This document shows, piece by piece, positions 27,036 to 36,137 of a stretch of 64,000 bases of DNA (positions within the stretch are counted from its first letter, which is position 1; every line of letters begins with the position of its first letter). Made by a program: the position numbers and the translations under genes. The DNA is from Anaerolineaceae bacterium (GTDB lineage Bacteria; Chloroflexota; Anaerolineae; Aggregatilineales; Phototrophicaceae), in assembly GCA_020634115.1 (NCBI GenBank), contig JACKCH010000016.1:132973-196972 (forward strand), given 5' to 3'. Under the pieces are notes generated by a model. The model ran no database searches. It saw only the letters and a list, made by a program, of their open reading frames with translations, and was not told the origin of the DNA.

Positions 27036-27764
27036 ATGAGCATGTCACCATCAATCGAGGCGTATGTTGCCCAACAACCGGAGTTGGCCTGGCGGCGGAC
27101 GATGATGCGGCGGTTTATCCGGGTGGTCGGCTTTGGCGCGTTGTGGCAGATGGACATCACTGGGCGCGAAAACATCCCAGATACCGGCCCGGCGATTATC
27201 ATGATGAATCACATCTCGATGATTGACCCGGTGCTGTGCATGGGGGCGATTCTCAACCGCTTTGTGATTCCGATGACGAAGGTTGAAAATATGAAGAATC
27301 CGGTCATCGGCCCATTGGTGCGCTGGTGGGGAGCCTATTCGGTTGACCGCGATGCAGTTGACCGTAAGGCGCTGATCAATTCTATTGAACTGGTGAAGAG
27401 CGGGCAGTTGATTTTGATCGCGCCCGAAGGTCATCGCCAGAAGGACGGCCTGACACAGCCTAAAGATGGCCTGAGCTACGTGGCAACCAAAGCCGACGCC
27501 GTGATTATCCCCACCGGGATTGCCGGGGCGCAGGACTGGGCGGATCGACTCAAACGGGCCCAACGCCCAGCGGTTCGCCTGCATTTTGGCCGTCCCTTCC
27601 GTTTCCGCACCGAGGGGCGGTCACGCATCCCCCGCGAGGAACTGGCGCTGATGTCCCAGGAAGCCATGTATCAGTTGGCGTCGGCTGTGCAGGATGAGGC
27701 GCTGCGGGGTGTGTACCACGATCTCTCGCAGGCGACCACGGACACGCTGGAATTTGTGGGGTAG
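27036..27764 (+). CDS. plsC: PlsC-type lysophospholipid acyltransferase
   Basis: 242 residues. The acyltransferase HX4D motif is NHISMID at about 55-61, followed by the second block WWGAYSVDRDAVDRKAL and the PEGHR motif near 130, the normal PlsC order. It should transfer an acyl group to 1-acylglycerol-3-phosphate at the membrane. It begins directly after the pseudouridine synthase stop, so both belong to one operon. Its C-terminus is unremarkable. Confidence 0.85.
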   Translation: MSMSPSIEAYVAQQPELAWRRTMMRRFIRVVGFGALWQMDITGRENIPDTGPAIIMMNHISMIDPVLCMGAILNRFVIPMTKVENMKNPVIGPLVRWWGAYSVDRDAVDRKALINSIELVKSGQLILIAPEGHRQKDGLTQPKDGLSYVATKADAVIIPTGIAGAQDWADRLKRAQRPAVRLHFGRPFRFRTEGRSRIPREELALMSQEAMYQLASAVQDEALRGVYHDLSQATTDTLEFVG

Positions 27765-27927
27765 GGCGGTTGGTTTTACAGGGGGTCAATAGTCTGGCGA
27801 TTTTGCCGTTTACGAGCGGCATTTTGTTGCATTGGGGGTAATTTTGCGGCAGATTGTCCCATAAAATGCGGTTCAGGTCATGTGAACAAGGGAAGAAATA
27901 AGACGTTTTTGCCGCAATTCGGATTTT

Positions 27928-27943
27928 CGCTGCAATTGCAGCG
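27928..27943. repeat. Perfect 16-bp palindrome in the 27765-28213 gap
   Basis: CGCTGCAATTGCAGCG is a perfect palindrome in a long noncoding stretch between the acyltransferase and the SUMF1-like gene. The rest of the gap holds no gene I can support. Confidence 0.4.
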
Positions 27944-28213
27944 ATTGCTGCAAGATGGGTTGTCAGCCGTCAGTGGCCGGTTTTCAGTAAAAGCAGTGAG
28001 GGTGAGCCGGTATTGGTCATTGGTGGGCAGTTGTCCATAGGTGGATTGTTTGTTAGCCCCAGCATAGCACAGAACGACTGGTTAGTGGGGAAGATTTGTT
28101 CGAACATTTGCTCAAATATTGAGTTAGAAAACGGTTGAAAGCGCCGTGTTGACCTCATCGTAACTTCGTCAGCCTGCCCCAACTTGGAAGTTTGCCCCTC
28201 CAATGCGAATTCG

Positions 28214-28242
28214 TTGCACTAACGCGAGACAAACGGCATAAT
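28214..28242 (+). promoter_or_regulatory. Promoter of the first SUMF1-like gene
   Basis: TTGCAC, a 17-base spacer and CATAAT stand 36 bases before the start codon. The same arrangement with the same spacer lies before the second copy (29280-29308), so it was carried along in the duplication. Confidence 0.7.
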
Positions 28243-28277
28243 AGCAATCATACCTACAAAATTTACTAGGTAAGCTT

Positions 28278-29150
28278 ATGCCGCCGAAAAAGACCGACCA
28301 GCCTGAAGAACAGCACGTTAAAGAGAAAAACAGTTGGTTGCGCCGACGCTCCGTTTGGGCGGGGATCGGTGTCATCCTTATTCTATTGGTTGTCGGCATC
28401 ATCCTGACGAACCGTGAACCAACTACGTTCTCGCCAGAGCAAATCGCTTTGACACCAGTCACCAGCAACGCGGGTTGGATACCCTATGAACATGATTTCG
28501 ACGGTGTCACGATGGTACTGGTGCCGGAAGGTTGCTTCCTGATGGGCAGTGATGACGGGGGGGATGACGAAAAACCTGTCAATCAGCAGTGTTTCGGTGC
28601 GCCGTTCTGGATAGACAAATATGAAGTGACGCAGGGTGACTTTACCCGATTAGGCGGTCAAAAAGCCGAGGCAAACGCTTTCATAGGTGACAGGCTGCCG
28701 GTAGACAATATGGCCTGGTTGGAGGCTCGCGACTTCTGTGAATTGCGGGGAATGCGGCTGCTCACCGAGGCTGAGTGGGAATACGCGGCACGCGGGCCGG
28801 ACAATCTGGTGTACCCTTGGGGAAATGACTTCATCGCCGACAATGTCGTTTACAGGGAGAATTCCAACAATCAGGCCGCTGAGGTCGGCAGTAGACCGGG
28901 AGGTGCATCCTGGGTGGGGGCGCTGGATATGAGCGGCAACGTATGGGAATGGGTGAGTTCGCTGTATCAGGATTACCCATACAGTGCTGACCATGAAAGC
29001 AATAGTAATGTTAATCATAGCCATGTGATGCGGGGCGGTTCGTGGGACTACCTTGGTACGGGCTACTTTCGTGCCACTTTTCGCATCGGGGAATTTCCCG
29101 ACAGTTGGTACTACGACTACGGATTCCGCTGCGCCCGCGACGCTGAATAG
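28278..29150 (+). CDS. Membrane-anchored SUMF1/FGE-like protein, copy 1
   Basis: 290 residues. A charged N-terminus with lysines is followed by one membrane helix (AGIGVILILLVVGIILT, about 29-46), so the large domain is outside the cell. The domain shows the FGE-sulfatase fold: MVLVPEGCFLMGSDDGGD, WIDKYEVTQGDFTRL, LPVDNMAWLEARDFC, RLLTEAEWEYAARGP, LDMSGNVWEWVSSLY and the final GFRCARD. True formylglycine-generating enzymes carry a Cys pair that I cannot confirm here, and many members of this family serve other functions. The second copy follows after 194 bases. Confidence 0.8.
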   Translation: MPPKKTDQPEEQHVKEKNSWLRRRSVWAGIGVILILLVVGIILTNREPTTFSPEQIALTPVTSNAGWIPYEHDFDGVTMVLVPEGCFLMGSDDGGDDEKPVNQQCFGAPFWIDKYEVTQGDFTRLGGQKAEANAFIGDRLPVDNMAWLEARDFCELRGMRLLTEAEWEYAARGPDNLVYPWGNDFIADNVVYRENSNNQAAEVGSRPGGASWVGALDMSGNVWEWVSSLYQDYPYSADHESNSNVNHSHVMRGGSWDYLGTGYFRATFRIGEFPDSWYYDYGFRCARDAE

Positions 29151-29164
29151 CGGTAATCCACCGT

Positions 29165-29240
29165 TCAATCCCCCAATGCGCCTCGGAGAGTCTGCACCGG
29201 GATCGGGTCGCCGGGAGTCAGGCGCAGCCTGCCAGCGCCG
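29165..29240 (-). pseudogene. Decayed 3' scrap of the arylsulfotransferase-like gene
   Basis: This region after SUMF1 copy 1 is homologous to the end of the arylsulfotransferase-like gene (30253 on) and still encodes PGDPIPVQTLRGALGD and a stop on the minus strand. A one-base deletion breaks the frame just upstream of that peptide. It marks the boundary of a segmental duplication that copied the SUMF1-like gene together with the neighbour's 3' end. Confidence 0.7.
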
Positions 29241-29279
29241 GAATGAGTGGGGTAGGGGGCTGCCTTCCGCCGCAGATCG

Positions 29280-29308
29280 TTGCACCAGCCGCAAACTAAC
29301 GGCATAAT
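29280..29308 (+). promoter_or_regulatory. Promoter of the second SUMF1-like gene
   Basis: TTGCAC-N17-CATAAT, the same as upstream of copy 1, and 36 bases before the start codon. Confidence 0.7.
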
Positions 29309-29344
29309 AGTAACTATACTTTCCTGATTTACCAGAGTAACCTT

Positions 29345-30238
29345 ATGCCACCTGAAAAGACCAGTCCCGCAACTCAGCCACCGTCCTCCCAATCTGAAGA
29401 ACAACATTCTAAGGGGAAAAACAGTTGGTTGCGCCGACCTTCCGTTTTGGTAGGGATAGGTGTAATCATGTTTCTATTGGTTGTCGGCATTATCCTGACG
29501 AACAACCAGCAAACGGGGGTCTCGCCAGAACAAATCGCTCTGACGCCGATTACCAGCAACGCGAACTGGACGCCCGTTGAACACGATTTTGACGGCATAA
29601 CGATGGTGCTGGTGCCAGCAGGCTGCTTCATGATGGGCAGCGATGATGGGGATGATGACGAAAAATCCGTCAACCAGCAGTGTTTCGATACACCGTTCTG
29701 GATAGACAAATATGAAGTAACCCAGGCGGACTTTACCCGGTTAGACGGTCAAAAAGCCGAGGCAAACTCTTCCACCGGTGACAGGCTGCCAGTGGACAAT
29801 ATGACCTGGTTTGAGGCCCGTGACTTCTGTGCCTTGCGGGGAATGCGGCTGCCCACCGAGGTCGAGTGGGAATATGCGGCGCGTGGGCCGGACAGCCTGG
29901 TGTATCCCTGGGGAAATGAATTCATCGCCGAGAATGCTGTATATTATGTGAACTCCGACTTTCAGTCTGCTGAGGTAGGCAGCAAACCGGGCGGTATGTC
30001 CTGGGTAGGTGCGCTGGATATGAGCGGCAACGTGTGGGAATGGGTGAGTTCGCTGTTTCAGGATTACCCATACAGCGTCGCTTACGAGAGCGACACGGAT
30101 ACCAGCAGCCGACGGGTGCTGCGCGGTGGCTCATGGTCATTCTTTGATGATTTTTTGCGCACGGCGATTCGTAACGGGTACGCTCCCATTTTCAGGAACG
30201 TTGACCACGGCTTCCGCTGCGCCCGCGATGTTGAATAG
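29345..30238 (+). CDS. Membrane-anchored SUMF1/FGE-like protein, copy 2
   Basis: 297 residues, close to copy 1 along its length. The same single membrane helix (GIGVIMFLLVVGIILT) precedes the FGE-like domain: MVLVPAGCFMMGSDDGDD, WIDKYEVTQADFTRL, RLPTEVEWEYAARGP, LDMSGNVWEWVSSLF, LRGGSW and GFRCARDVE. Differences from copy 1 concentrate in the surface loops after WGNE and near the C-terminus (SDTDTSSRRVLRGGSWSFFDD), a sign of divergence since duplication. It converges on the sulfotransferase-like gene, which ends 15 bases away. Confidence 0.8.
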   Translation: MPPEKTSPATQPPSSQSEEQHSKGKNSWLRRPSVLVGIGVIMFLLVVGIILTNNQQTGVSPEQIALTPITSNANWTPVEHDFDGITMVLVPAGCFMMGSDDGDDDEKSVNQQCFDTPFWIDKYEVTQADFTRLDGQKAEANSSTGDRLPVDNMTWFEARDFCALRGMRLPTEVEWEYAARGPDSLVYPWGNEFIAENAVYYVNSDFQSAEVGSKPGGMSWVGALDMSGNVWEWVSSLFQDYPYSVAYESDTDTSSRRVLRGGSWSFFDDFLRTAIRNGYAPIFRNVDHGFRCARDVE

Positions 30239-30252
30239 CGGTTAGCCGCTGC

Positions 30253-31644
30253 TCAATCCCCCAACGCGCCCCGCAGGGTCTGCACGGGGATCGGGTCGCC
30301 GGGAGTCAGGTCGCGGCCTGCCAGCGCCGGATCATCCGGGGCGTAGCGGCGGGCGTGGAACAGGGGGCTGTGACTGTTATTGGTTGGCGCGACAAAAACC
30401 GGCACGAAATAGTCCCAGACCGTATCCCCCGCACCATCCACCTCAAAGATGCGTCCCACCGCGCCCTGCGTGATGAGCAAATGCCCGTTCGGGAGCGCCT
30501 GGGCGCTTCCCAATCCCAGTGAATAAAAGAATCCCACCGGGTTATAGCGTTCTACTGCTGACTCCGGGCCGAAGGGCTGCCCTGGCTGGCGGGCATAGCC
30601 GCCGTCCGACAGGTTGGGTGGGGTGATTTCATCTACGGTGGTGTAGGCGCGGAAAATTGGTGCGCCGTTGTTGAAAATCAGGATGTCGCCGTTATCCAGC
30701 CAGGCCGCGCCATGTTGCAGGAATAACTGCCGGTCAAGGGGCGTGCCGTAGCCATAGGCTGACGGGTTGCCCCAGCGGTACAGCAGGTCGCCCGCCCGTC
30801 CGGCGGCTTCCTCGGTGGTCGTGGCGTGGTCAATCACCCAGATTTCATTGTAGAAGTGGGATGACAGCAGAATTTCATCGCGGGATGGGTTGTAATCAAT
30901 CGCGTTGATGTGCGTCCGGTCATACACCCGCAGCGGCGTGCTGTAATTCAGGTTAATCCGCCCCGGATTCTCGCTCAGACTGCCGTAGTCCGGGAGCGCG
31001 GGGTCACTATCCTGGATCAGGTGATCGCTGCCTTTCCATTCCCACACGATGCGATCATCCGCCGGATTGACTTCAATGATGGTATCCAGCCACACCGTTT
31101 CGCCGGAGTCGGGGTCGTTTGCCGCTTCGGGGTAAGGGAGCAGTGCCGGATTCAGCCCTCGCGCAACCAGATCGGCAGCAGTGAAGGTTTCCCACACTGC
31201 CAGCAGCACATGGTCGTTCGGCAGTGGCTCAATGTCATGGTGCATTCCAGGGCGGGCGAACGACCACAGTAAGTGTCCGTCCCAGTCATACATTTCAACC
31301 CGTTCGGTTGCCCCGGCGTTGAACTCCGCCGCGACACTCACCAGCAGCCGCCCGCCGTCCAGGAGATAAGCCGCCAGGATGGGGCTGCTCGCTGCCCACT
31401 GGTGAACGACCCGCCCTTCATTATCAATCAGGTAGACGGTGGGCGTTACTACCGGGGCCAGCAGCACGTACCCGGCGCTAACCTCCGCCGTACTGGAGAC
31501 AACACCGTACACTAGCTCGCTGTCCGACTGTGCCGCCACGCCTCCCGCCAGGAGACCAGCAGCCAGAAGAAAAGCAAAAAGCCTCCGGAGGAGCGTCCCT
31601 GATTTTCTGATGTAACGAGGTGAGAAGTCAGGTCGGTACGTCAA
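30253..31644 (-). CDS. Secreted arylsulfotransferase (ASST)-like beta-propeller protein
   Basis: 463 residues with a signal-like segment (RRLFAFLLAAGLLAGGVAAQ). The chain reads as a six-bladed propeller of the arylsulfotransferase type: YLIDNEGRVVHQW, MYDWDGHLLWSFARPGMHHDIEPLPN, DRTHINAIDYNPSRDEILLSSHFYNEIWVID, LFLQHGAAWLDNGDILIFNNG, and SAQALPNGHLLITQGAVGRIFEVD. The His of MHHD and of THIN occupy the positions of catalytic or substrate His residues in AssT, but exact roles are not confirmed. The start is TTG at 31644; there is no ATG further in. It converges on SUMF1 copy 2. Confidence 0.75.
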   Translation of the reverse strand: MTYRPDFSPRYIRKSGTLLRRLFAFLLAAGLLAGGVAAQSDSELVYGVVSSTAEVSAGYVLLAPVVTPTVYLIDNEGRVVHQWAASSPILAAYLLDGGRLLVSVAAEFNAGATERVEMYDWDGHLLWSFARPGMHHDIEPLPNDHVLLAVWETFTAADLVARGLNPALLPYPEAANDPDSGETVWLDTIIEVNPADDRIVWEWKGSDHLIQDSDPALPDYGSLSENPGRINLNYSTPLRVYDRTHINAIDYNPSRDEILLSSHFYNEIWVIDHATTTEEAAGRAGDLLYRWGNPSAYGYGTPLDRQLFLQHGAAWLDNGDILIFNNGAPIFRAYTTVDEITPPNLSDGGYARQPGQPFGPESAVERYNPVGFFYSLGLGSAQALPNGHLLITQGAVGRIFEVDGAGDTVWDYFVPVFVAPTNNSHSPLFHARRYAPDDPALAGRDLTPGDPIPVQTLRGALGD

Positions 31645-31716
31645 ATAGTCAATTCTCTCGCGTATGGGTCAGGGTACGGCAGTTACACGCGGTTGGGTAG
31701 GGATGTGTTTTCCAGG

Positions 31717-31744
31717 GTAGGGGCATGATATATCATGCCCCTAC
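31717..31744. repeat. 28-bp perfect palindrome
   Basis: A 14-bp arm beginning GTAGGGGCATGATA is followed immediately by its reverse complement. No T-tract follows on either strand. It shares a GGGGCAT/ATGCCCC core with 36138-36160 and GCCCCTACGA with the edge of 51702-51721, so it may be a dispersed repeat element. Confidence 0.55.
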
Positions 31745-31801
31745 GATGACATTGCCAAATATCAAAACTCGCACGTATTCCCCGACATGGGGATTAATGC
31801 A

Positions 31802-34540
31802 TTACAACTGAAGGGCGACCCGCATCCGGCCATCTTCCGGCCCGCTTTCCACTTCAAAGCCCAACCGGGTGACCACCGCTTTCATTTCTGGGTTATCGGT
31901 CAGGATCGTGCCGACGATTTTCTGAACACCCTCCTGGCGTCCGGCGTTAATCAGACAGTTCATCATTTCCGTTCCCAGGCCGCCCCGCTGGTACTCATCC
32001 GATACGATGATGAAATACTCTGCCTCCTGGCTGCGGTGCATCTTGAACAGACGCCCGGCAGCGACGATATGCTCGCCTTCGCCATCGGCGCCCGGCACGA
32101 CAGCCACCAGTGTCAGTTCCCGATCATAGTCAATGTAACAAATCCGCGCCAGTCGCTCATGCTCCACACGCTGGCTGAGCTTCATCGGGTAGAAGTAGCT
32201 CATTACCACAGTCCGCTCAGAAAGCGACTCGTGGAACTCCACCATCAGCGGCTCATCTTCGGGACGGATCGGGCGGATCGTCACCGAGCGACCATCACGC
32301 AGCGTCCAATCCTTGATGTAGCGTGTCGGGTAGGGGCGGATTGCCAGACGGGACAGTTGATTTTTCGGTGTGGCCGGGTTATGCAGCACTACACGGGCAT
32401 CCAGCGCCAGCAAGCGTTCCGGCGAGGCCAACAGTGGGTTAATGTCCACCTCTTTAATCCAGGGCTGCTCGGCTACCAACTGGCTGAAACGCACCATAAG
32501 CTGTTCCAGTTCGTCCATGTTCACTGAAGCACGCCCGCGCACGCCTTTGAGCGCCTTGTAAATCTTCGTCTGTTCCATCATTCGGCGGGCTAAGGTCGTG
32601 GTCAGCGGGGGCAGCGCCAGCGCCCGATCTTTGAATACCTCGACCAGGGTGCCGCCCGTGCCGAACAGCAGCACTGGCCCGAACTGAATGTCCTGGCTGC
32701 TCCCCAGGATCAGCTCGTAGCCGTCGAGTTTCACCATTGGCTGCACCGAAACGCCCAGGAAATCGTCCTGGCTGGCTTTTTCCAGCACGGCGGATTCGAT
32801 CTCGTTGAAAGCCTTGCGAACGGTTGCTTCGTCGCGCAGGTTGAGTTTCACACCACCGATGTCAGTTTTGTGGGTGATGGTTTGCGAATGTAGTTTCAGT
32901 ACCACCGGGTACCCCATGCGTTCCGCCGCGTGAACCGCACCGTCGGCAGTGGTGGCGATGCGCATCTCGGTGGTGGGGATACCATAGGCCGCCAGAATTT
33001 GCTTGGACTCGGTTTCGGTCAGGATGGTACGGCCTTCCTCGCGGGCGTCAGCGATGATCTTCTCGACCTGGACGCGGATCGCGTTTTCATCCGTCTCTTT
33101 GGGGAGTACCGGCGTCTCATACAGCCCACGCAGGTTGTAGGTATAGCGCCACATATAGTTAAACAGGCGGGTGGCCGTGTCAGGATACGGGAACGTAGGA
33201 ATATTGGCCTGATTGAGGATGCGTTCGCCTTCGGCGACCTCCGAACCGCCCATCCAACTGGCAATGACCGGCTTGTCTTTGATGTGGGCGTATGGGCGCA
33301 GATGCTCGGCGGTCTGGGTCGGGTCGGTCATATCCTGCGGGGTGAGGATCACCAGCAGTCCGTCACTGTTCGGGTCTTCCGCTGCGATTTCCAGGGCTTT
33401 CGCGTAACGTTCCGGGCTGGCATCCCCCAGGATGTCAATCGGGTTGCCATGGCTCCAGGGGCCCGGCAGGAGTTGGTTAAGCGCTTCCATTGTTTGCGGC
33501 GCGATTTCCGCCAGTTCGCCCCCGTCGCTAATCAGGGCGTCGGTTGCCAGTACGCCCGGGCCACCCGCGTTGGTCAGAATCGTCAGGCGATTACCTTTCG
33601 GGCGGGGCTGCTTGGCAAGCACCTCTACCGTATAGAAAATATCCGCGATACGGTCTACCCGCAGCACCCCGGTACGACGGAAGGCGGCGTCCAGCACATC
33701 GTCACTGCCTGCCAGCGCGCCCGTATGCGAGGCTGCGGCATGTGCGGCGGCTTCGGTGCGTCCGGCTTTGATGACGATGATGGGCTTGGAGAGCGCCACT
33801 TCACGGGCGGCAGAGAGGAATGAACGAGCATCCCCGATGGATTCCATGTAAATCACAATGCTGGTGGTATTGGGGTCGTCGCCCAGGTAGTAGATCAGGT
33901 CGCCCCAGTTTACGTCCAGCATGGAACCGATGGAGATGAAGGCGCTGAAGCCGACGTTTTCCGCGAAGCTCCAGTCGAGTACCGACGTACACAGCGCACC
34001 GCTCTGGCTGATGAAGCCGACATTTCCCGGCAGCGCCATCGCCCCGGCGAAAGTGGCATTCAGGCCGGTACGCGGCATCATGACACCCAGACAGTTTGGG
34101 CCGATGATGCGCATCTTGCCGCCTGCTTTTTCGAGAATCTGACGTTCCAGTTCTGCGCCTTCCGCACCGATTTCCTTGAACCCGGCGGAAATGATAATCG
34201 CGGCGGGAATATTCAATGAGGCGCAATCCTCGATGATACTCGGTACGCTGCGGGCGGGGGTGACGATGACCGCCAGATCAACCTGCTCCGGCACATCAAA
34301 AATAGTCGGGTAGGCTTTGACGCCCAGCACGCTAGGCCGTTTAGGGTTGACCGGAAAAACGGTCCCGCCAAACGGGTTGGTAATCAGATTCCACATGATG
34401 GTACGCCCGACGCTGCCCGGCGATTCTGTCGCACCGATCACGGCGACATTCTGCGGGGTAAACAGCGCATCCAACGAACCGTATTTACTTTGACCAGTAC
34501 CAGCCCGTCCGGCTGTTTGTTGGCTATCTCGTATCTGCAT
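31802..34540 (-). CDS. Acyl-CoA synthetase (ADP-forming)-GNAT fusion protein
   Basis: 912 residues. CoA-binding region about 30-130 (NVAVIGATESPGSVG, NPKRPSVLGVKAYP); succinyl-CoA-ligase regions about 150-470 with the phospho-His loop SHTGALAGSD; ATP-grasp about 490-725 (MGYPVVLKLHSQTITHKTDIGG); and a C-terminal GNAT domain about 745-912 ending with EYQRGGLGTEMMNCLI. This is the Pat-type layout, in which a protein-lysine acetyltransferase domain is fused to an NDP-forming acyl-CoA synthetase and can acetylate acetyl-CoA synthetase. Whether the synthetase half is active here is not shown. The start at 34540 has AGGAGA eleven bases before it. Confidence 0.88.
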   Translation of the reverse strand: MQIRDSQQTAGRAGTGQSKYGSLDALFTPQNVAVIGATESPGSVGRTIMWNLITNPFGGTVFPVNPKRPSVLGVKAYPTIFDVPEQVDLAVIVTPARSVPSIIEDCASLNIPAAIIISAGFKEIGAEGAELERQILEKAGGKMRIIGPNCLGVMMPRTGLNATFAGAMALPGNVGFISQSGALCTSVLDWSFAENVGFSAFISIGSMLDVNWGDLIYYLGDDPNTTSIVIYMESIGDARSFLSAAREVALSKPIIVIKAGRTEAAAHAAASHTGALAGSDDVLDAAFRRTGVLRVDRIADIFYTVEVLAKQPRPKGNRLTILTNAGGPGVLATDALISDGGELAEIAPQTMEALNQLLPGPWSHGNPIDILGDASPERYAKALEIAAEDPNSDGLLVILTPQDMTDPTQTAEHLRPYAHIKDKPVIASWMGGSEVAEGERILNQANIPTFPYPDTATRLFNYMWRYTYNLRGLYETPVLPKETDENAIRVQVEKIIADAREEGRTILTETESKQILAAYGIPTTEMRIATTADGAVHAAERMGYPVVLKLHSQTITHKTDIGGVKLNLRDEATVRKAFNEIESAVLEKASQDDFLGVSVQPMVKLDGYELILGSSQDIQFGPVLLFGTGGTLVEVFKDRALALPPLTTTLARRMMEQTKIYKALKGVRGRASVNMDELEQLMVRFSQLVAEQPWIKEVDINPLLASPERLLALDARVVLHNPATPKNQLSRLAIRPYPTRYIKDWTLRDGRSVTIRPIRPEDEPLMVEFHESLSERTVVMSYFYPMKLSQRVEHERLARICYIDYDRELTLVAVVPGADGEGEHIVAAGRLFKMHRSQEAEYFIIVSDEYQRGGLGTEMMNCLINAGRQEGVQKIVGTILTDNPEMKAVVTRLGFEVESGPEDGRMRVALQL

Positions 34541-34760
34541 AGCTGTAGAAGCTCTCCTTAATTAAACGCTCGAAACCATCATGCCATAGGTTAAATGTTT
34601 TCTCTATAACAGATGTTGCCCAAAACGACGATTTAAATCATATCTCTACTGGTTTATCCGCCAGGGCCACCGGTGTACCGTACACTTTCTGTTTCGATAC
34701 GAATGCCTGGCTATCTTTATTGACCCCTATTGACTGGTTATCATGTCTTATGATACACTG

Positions 34761-34940
34761 TTTGTGTATGTGAAGAGGTTCACAAGGCGCAATGAGCCGA
34801 TAGCAGGCATATTTCCCCAACAAGTTGTAAACCACTGTTCTGATGCAGCGGTGGCTTGTTGTTTCACGCCTGTTTAGCTGCTTCAGCCTTGATCCTGATT
34901 TGTATGGTTCGCCGCAGGTGTGATGCCTGCGGTTTTTTTT
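34761..34940 (+). ncRNA. ssrS: 6S RNA candidate
   Basis: A 150-nt element of nested base pairs followed by a terminator. Closing stem: CAAGGC (34783-34788) with GCCTTG (34886-34891). Then a central bubble of 15 and 13 nt, CAGGC (34804-34808) with GCCTG (34868-34872), CAACAAG (34818-34824) with CTTGTTG (34855-34861), and CCAC with GTGG around an apical loop. Closing stem, wide central bubble and interrupted terminal stem is the 6S RNA plan. The 5' side of the bubble contains TGAGCCGATA, which as I recall occurs at the same place in E. coli 6S RNA. TTGACT (34730-34735) with GATACA is a possible promoter. 6S RNA binds the RNA polymerase holoenzyme. Confidence 0.6.
34912..34940 (+). terminator. 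Rho-independent terminator
   Basis: CCGCAGG-TGTGATG-CCTGCGG followed by eight T. It ends the candidate 6S RNA transcript; no protein gene stands upstream on this strand within this gap. Confidence 0.9.
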
Positions 34941-35009
34941 GTCGCGTCGACATGCACGGGGGCGCAGGTGGATAATTTGCGGCTTTTATAATTCGACAAA
35001 GGAGTCAAA

Positions 35010-35942
35010 ATGACGACACAGCAAACCACCACCCACATTCTCTCACGCCCGTTCCAGGGTGTAGATGACCACACCCGCGTCCGCCAGTTTCTTCAGGATA
35101 GCTTTCGCCTGACCGGGAAGTACCATAACTGGGAAACCCGCCGTTGGGAGGGGCAGTGGTATTGGGGCGACCTTGATCGGAATATCGATTGGGGGGAGCA
35201 TGTCCGTCTCTGGGAAACGGACTCCGGCCAATTGGTCGGAGTCGCCCATAGTGAGGGCGGCCTGGGCAACGCCTGGTTCGAGATTCACCCGGACTATCGC
35301 CAACTTGAGGACGAAATGCTTACCTGGGCTGAAGCGCACCTTACCGCCCCGAATCAGGAAGGGCAGCCGCAGCTTACGGTAGAAGTTTACGATTACGACA
35401 CGTTGCGCCAGAATATGCTCACGCGCCGGGGGTATGCGGCATTGGGGAAGTATGGCTATCTGAGATGGCGTCCGGTTGCCGGGGATTTGCCTGCCGTGAC
35501 CGTCCCAGCGGGGTATACGGTGCGCTCGCTTAGACGGGGTGAATGGCGCGATACAAAAGGCTGGCTGGATGTCATTAGCGCCGTATTCGCTCATGTTAAA
35601 GCCAGTCCCAATGACATCGCCGTATTCCAGAGTGCGCCCATCTACCGTCACGATCTGCATATTGTTGCCGAAGCCCCGGATGGTCGTTTTGCTGCCTTCG
35701 CCGGTCTGACGCTGGATGAGCCTAACCGGACAGCCGTTTTCGAGCCAGTGGGGACTCATCCTGACCATCGCCGCAGACATCTGGCGCAGGCGGTCATGGT
35801 CGAGGGGCTGCGGCGGCTGCAGACACTGGATATCGAAACGGTCTATGTTGGCACCGGGGAAATGATACCCGCTAACGGCCTGTACGAATCATTAGGTTTT
35901 ACCGACTTCCACCGCAGCCAGACCTGGCGCAAACGATTGTAG
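35010..35942 (+). CDS. GNAT-family acetyltransferase
   Basis: 310 residues. The C-terminal GNAT domain is clearest: FEPVGTHPDHRRRHLAQAVMVEGLRRL gives the V-x-x-x-x-R-R-x-G/H-x-A acetyl-CoA loop, and GTGEMIPANGLYESLGF the final strand. The N-terminal half (residues 15-150) also reads as a GNAT-like fold but without a good acetyl-CoA loop, as in other two-domain members. Its substrate is unknown. AAAGGAG stands before the ATG and TATAAT at 34987-34992 is a possible -10. Confidence 0.75.
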   Translation: MTTQQTTTHILSRPFQGVDDHTRVRQFLQDSFRLTGKYHNWETRRWEGQWYWGDLDRNIDWGEHVRLWETDSGQLVGVAHSEGGLGNAWFEIHPDYRQLEDEMLTWAEAHLTAPNQEGQPQLTVEVYDYDTLRQNMLTRRGYAALGKYGYLRWRPVAGDLPAVTVPAGYTVRSLRRGEWRDTKGWLDVISAVFAHVKASPNDIAVFQSAPIYRHDLHIVAEAPDGRFAAFAGLTLDEPNRTAVFEPVGTHPDHRRRHLAQAVMVEGLRRLQTLDIETVYVGTGEMIPANGLYESLGFTDFHRSQTWRKRL

Positions 35943-36137
35943 AATTGAGACAAGCACAGTCCACAACGCGATCACAGCACGGCAGCCCGCCTACATCATT
36001 TTCCCGCTTTTCAATTCGTGGCTGGCACATTATAATGCCCCCACTTGTTGGGTCGTCCATCAGCAAGGTCGGCGATCTAAAAAACCAATCAACATCAACG
36101 TTCCTACAGAGAAGATGATCTATCCAGGAATTGATCA

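Noticed and set aside
28278..31644. A full sulfatase-maturation locus
   Set aside because: No sulfatase gene is in the window, and the FGE Cys pair was not confirmed.
31717..31744. 28-bp palindrome as a terminator
   Set aside because: Neither strand has a T-tract after the stem, so only the repeat interpretation is supported.
34638..34835. A 65-residue minus-strand frame overlapping the 6S candidate
   Set aside because: It has no start signal and would conflict with a strong plus-strand terminator-bounded structured RNA.
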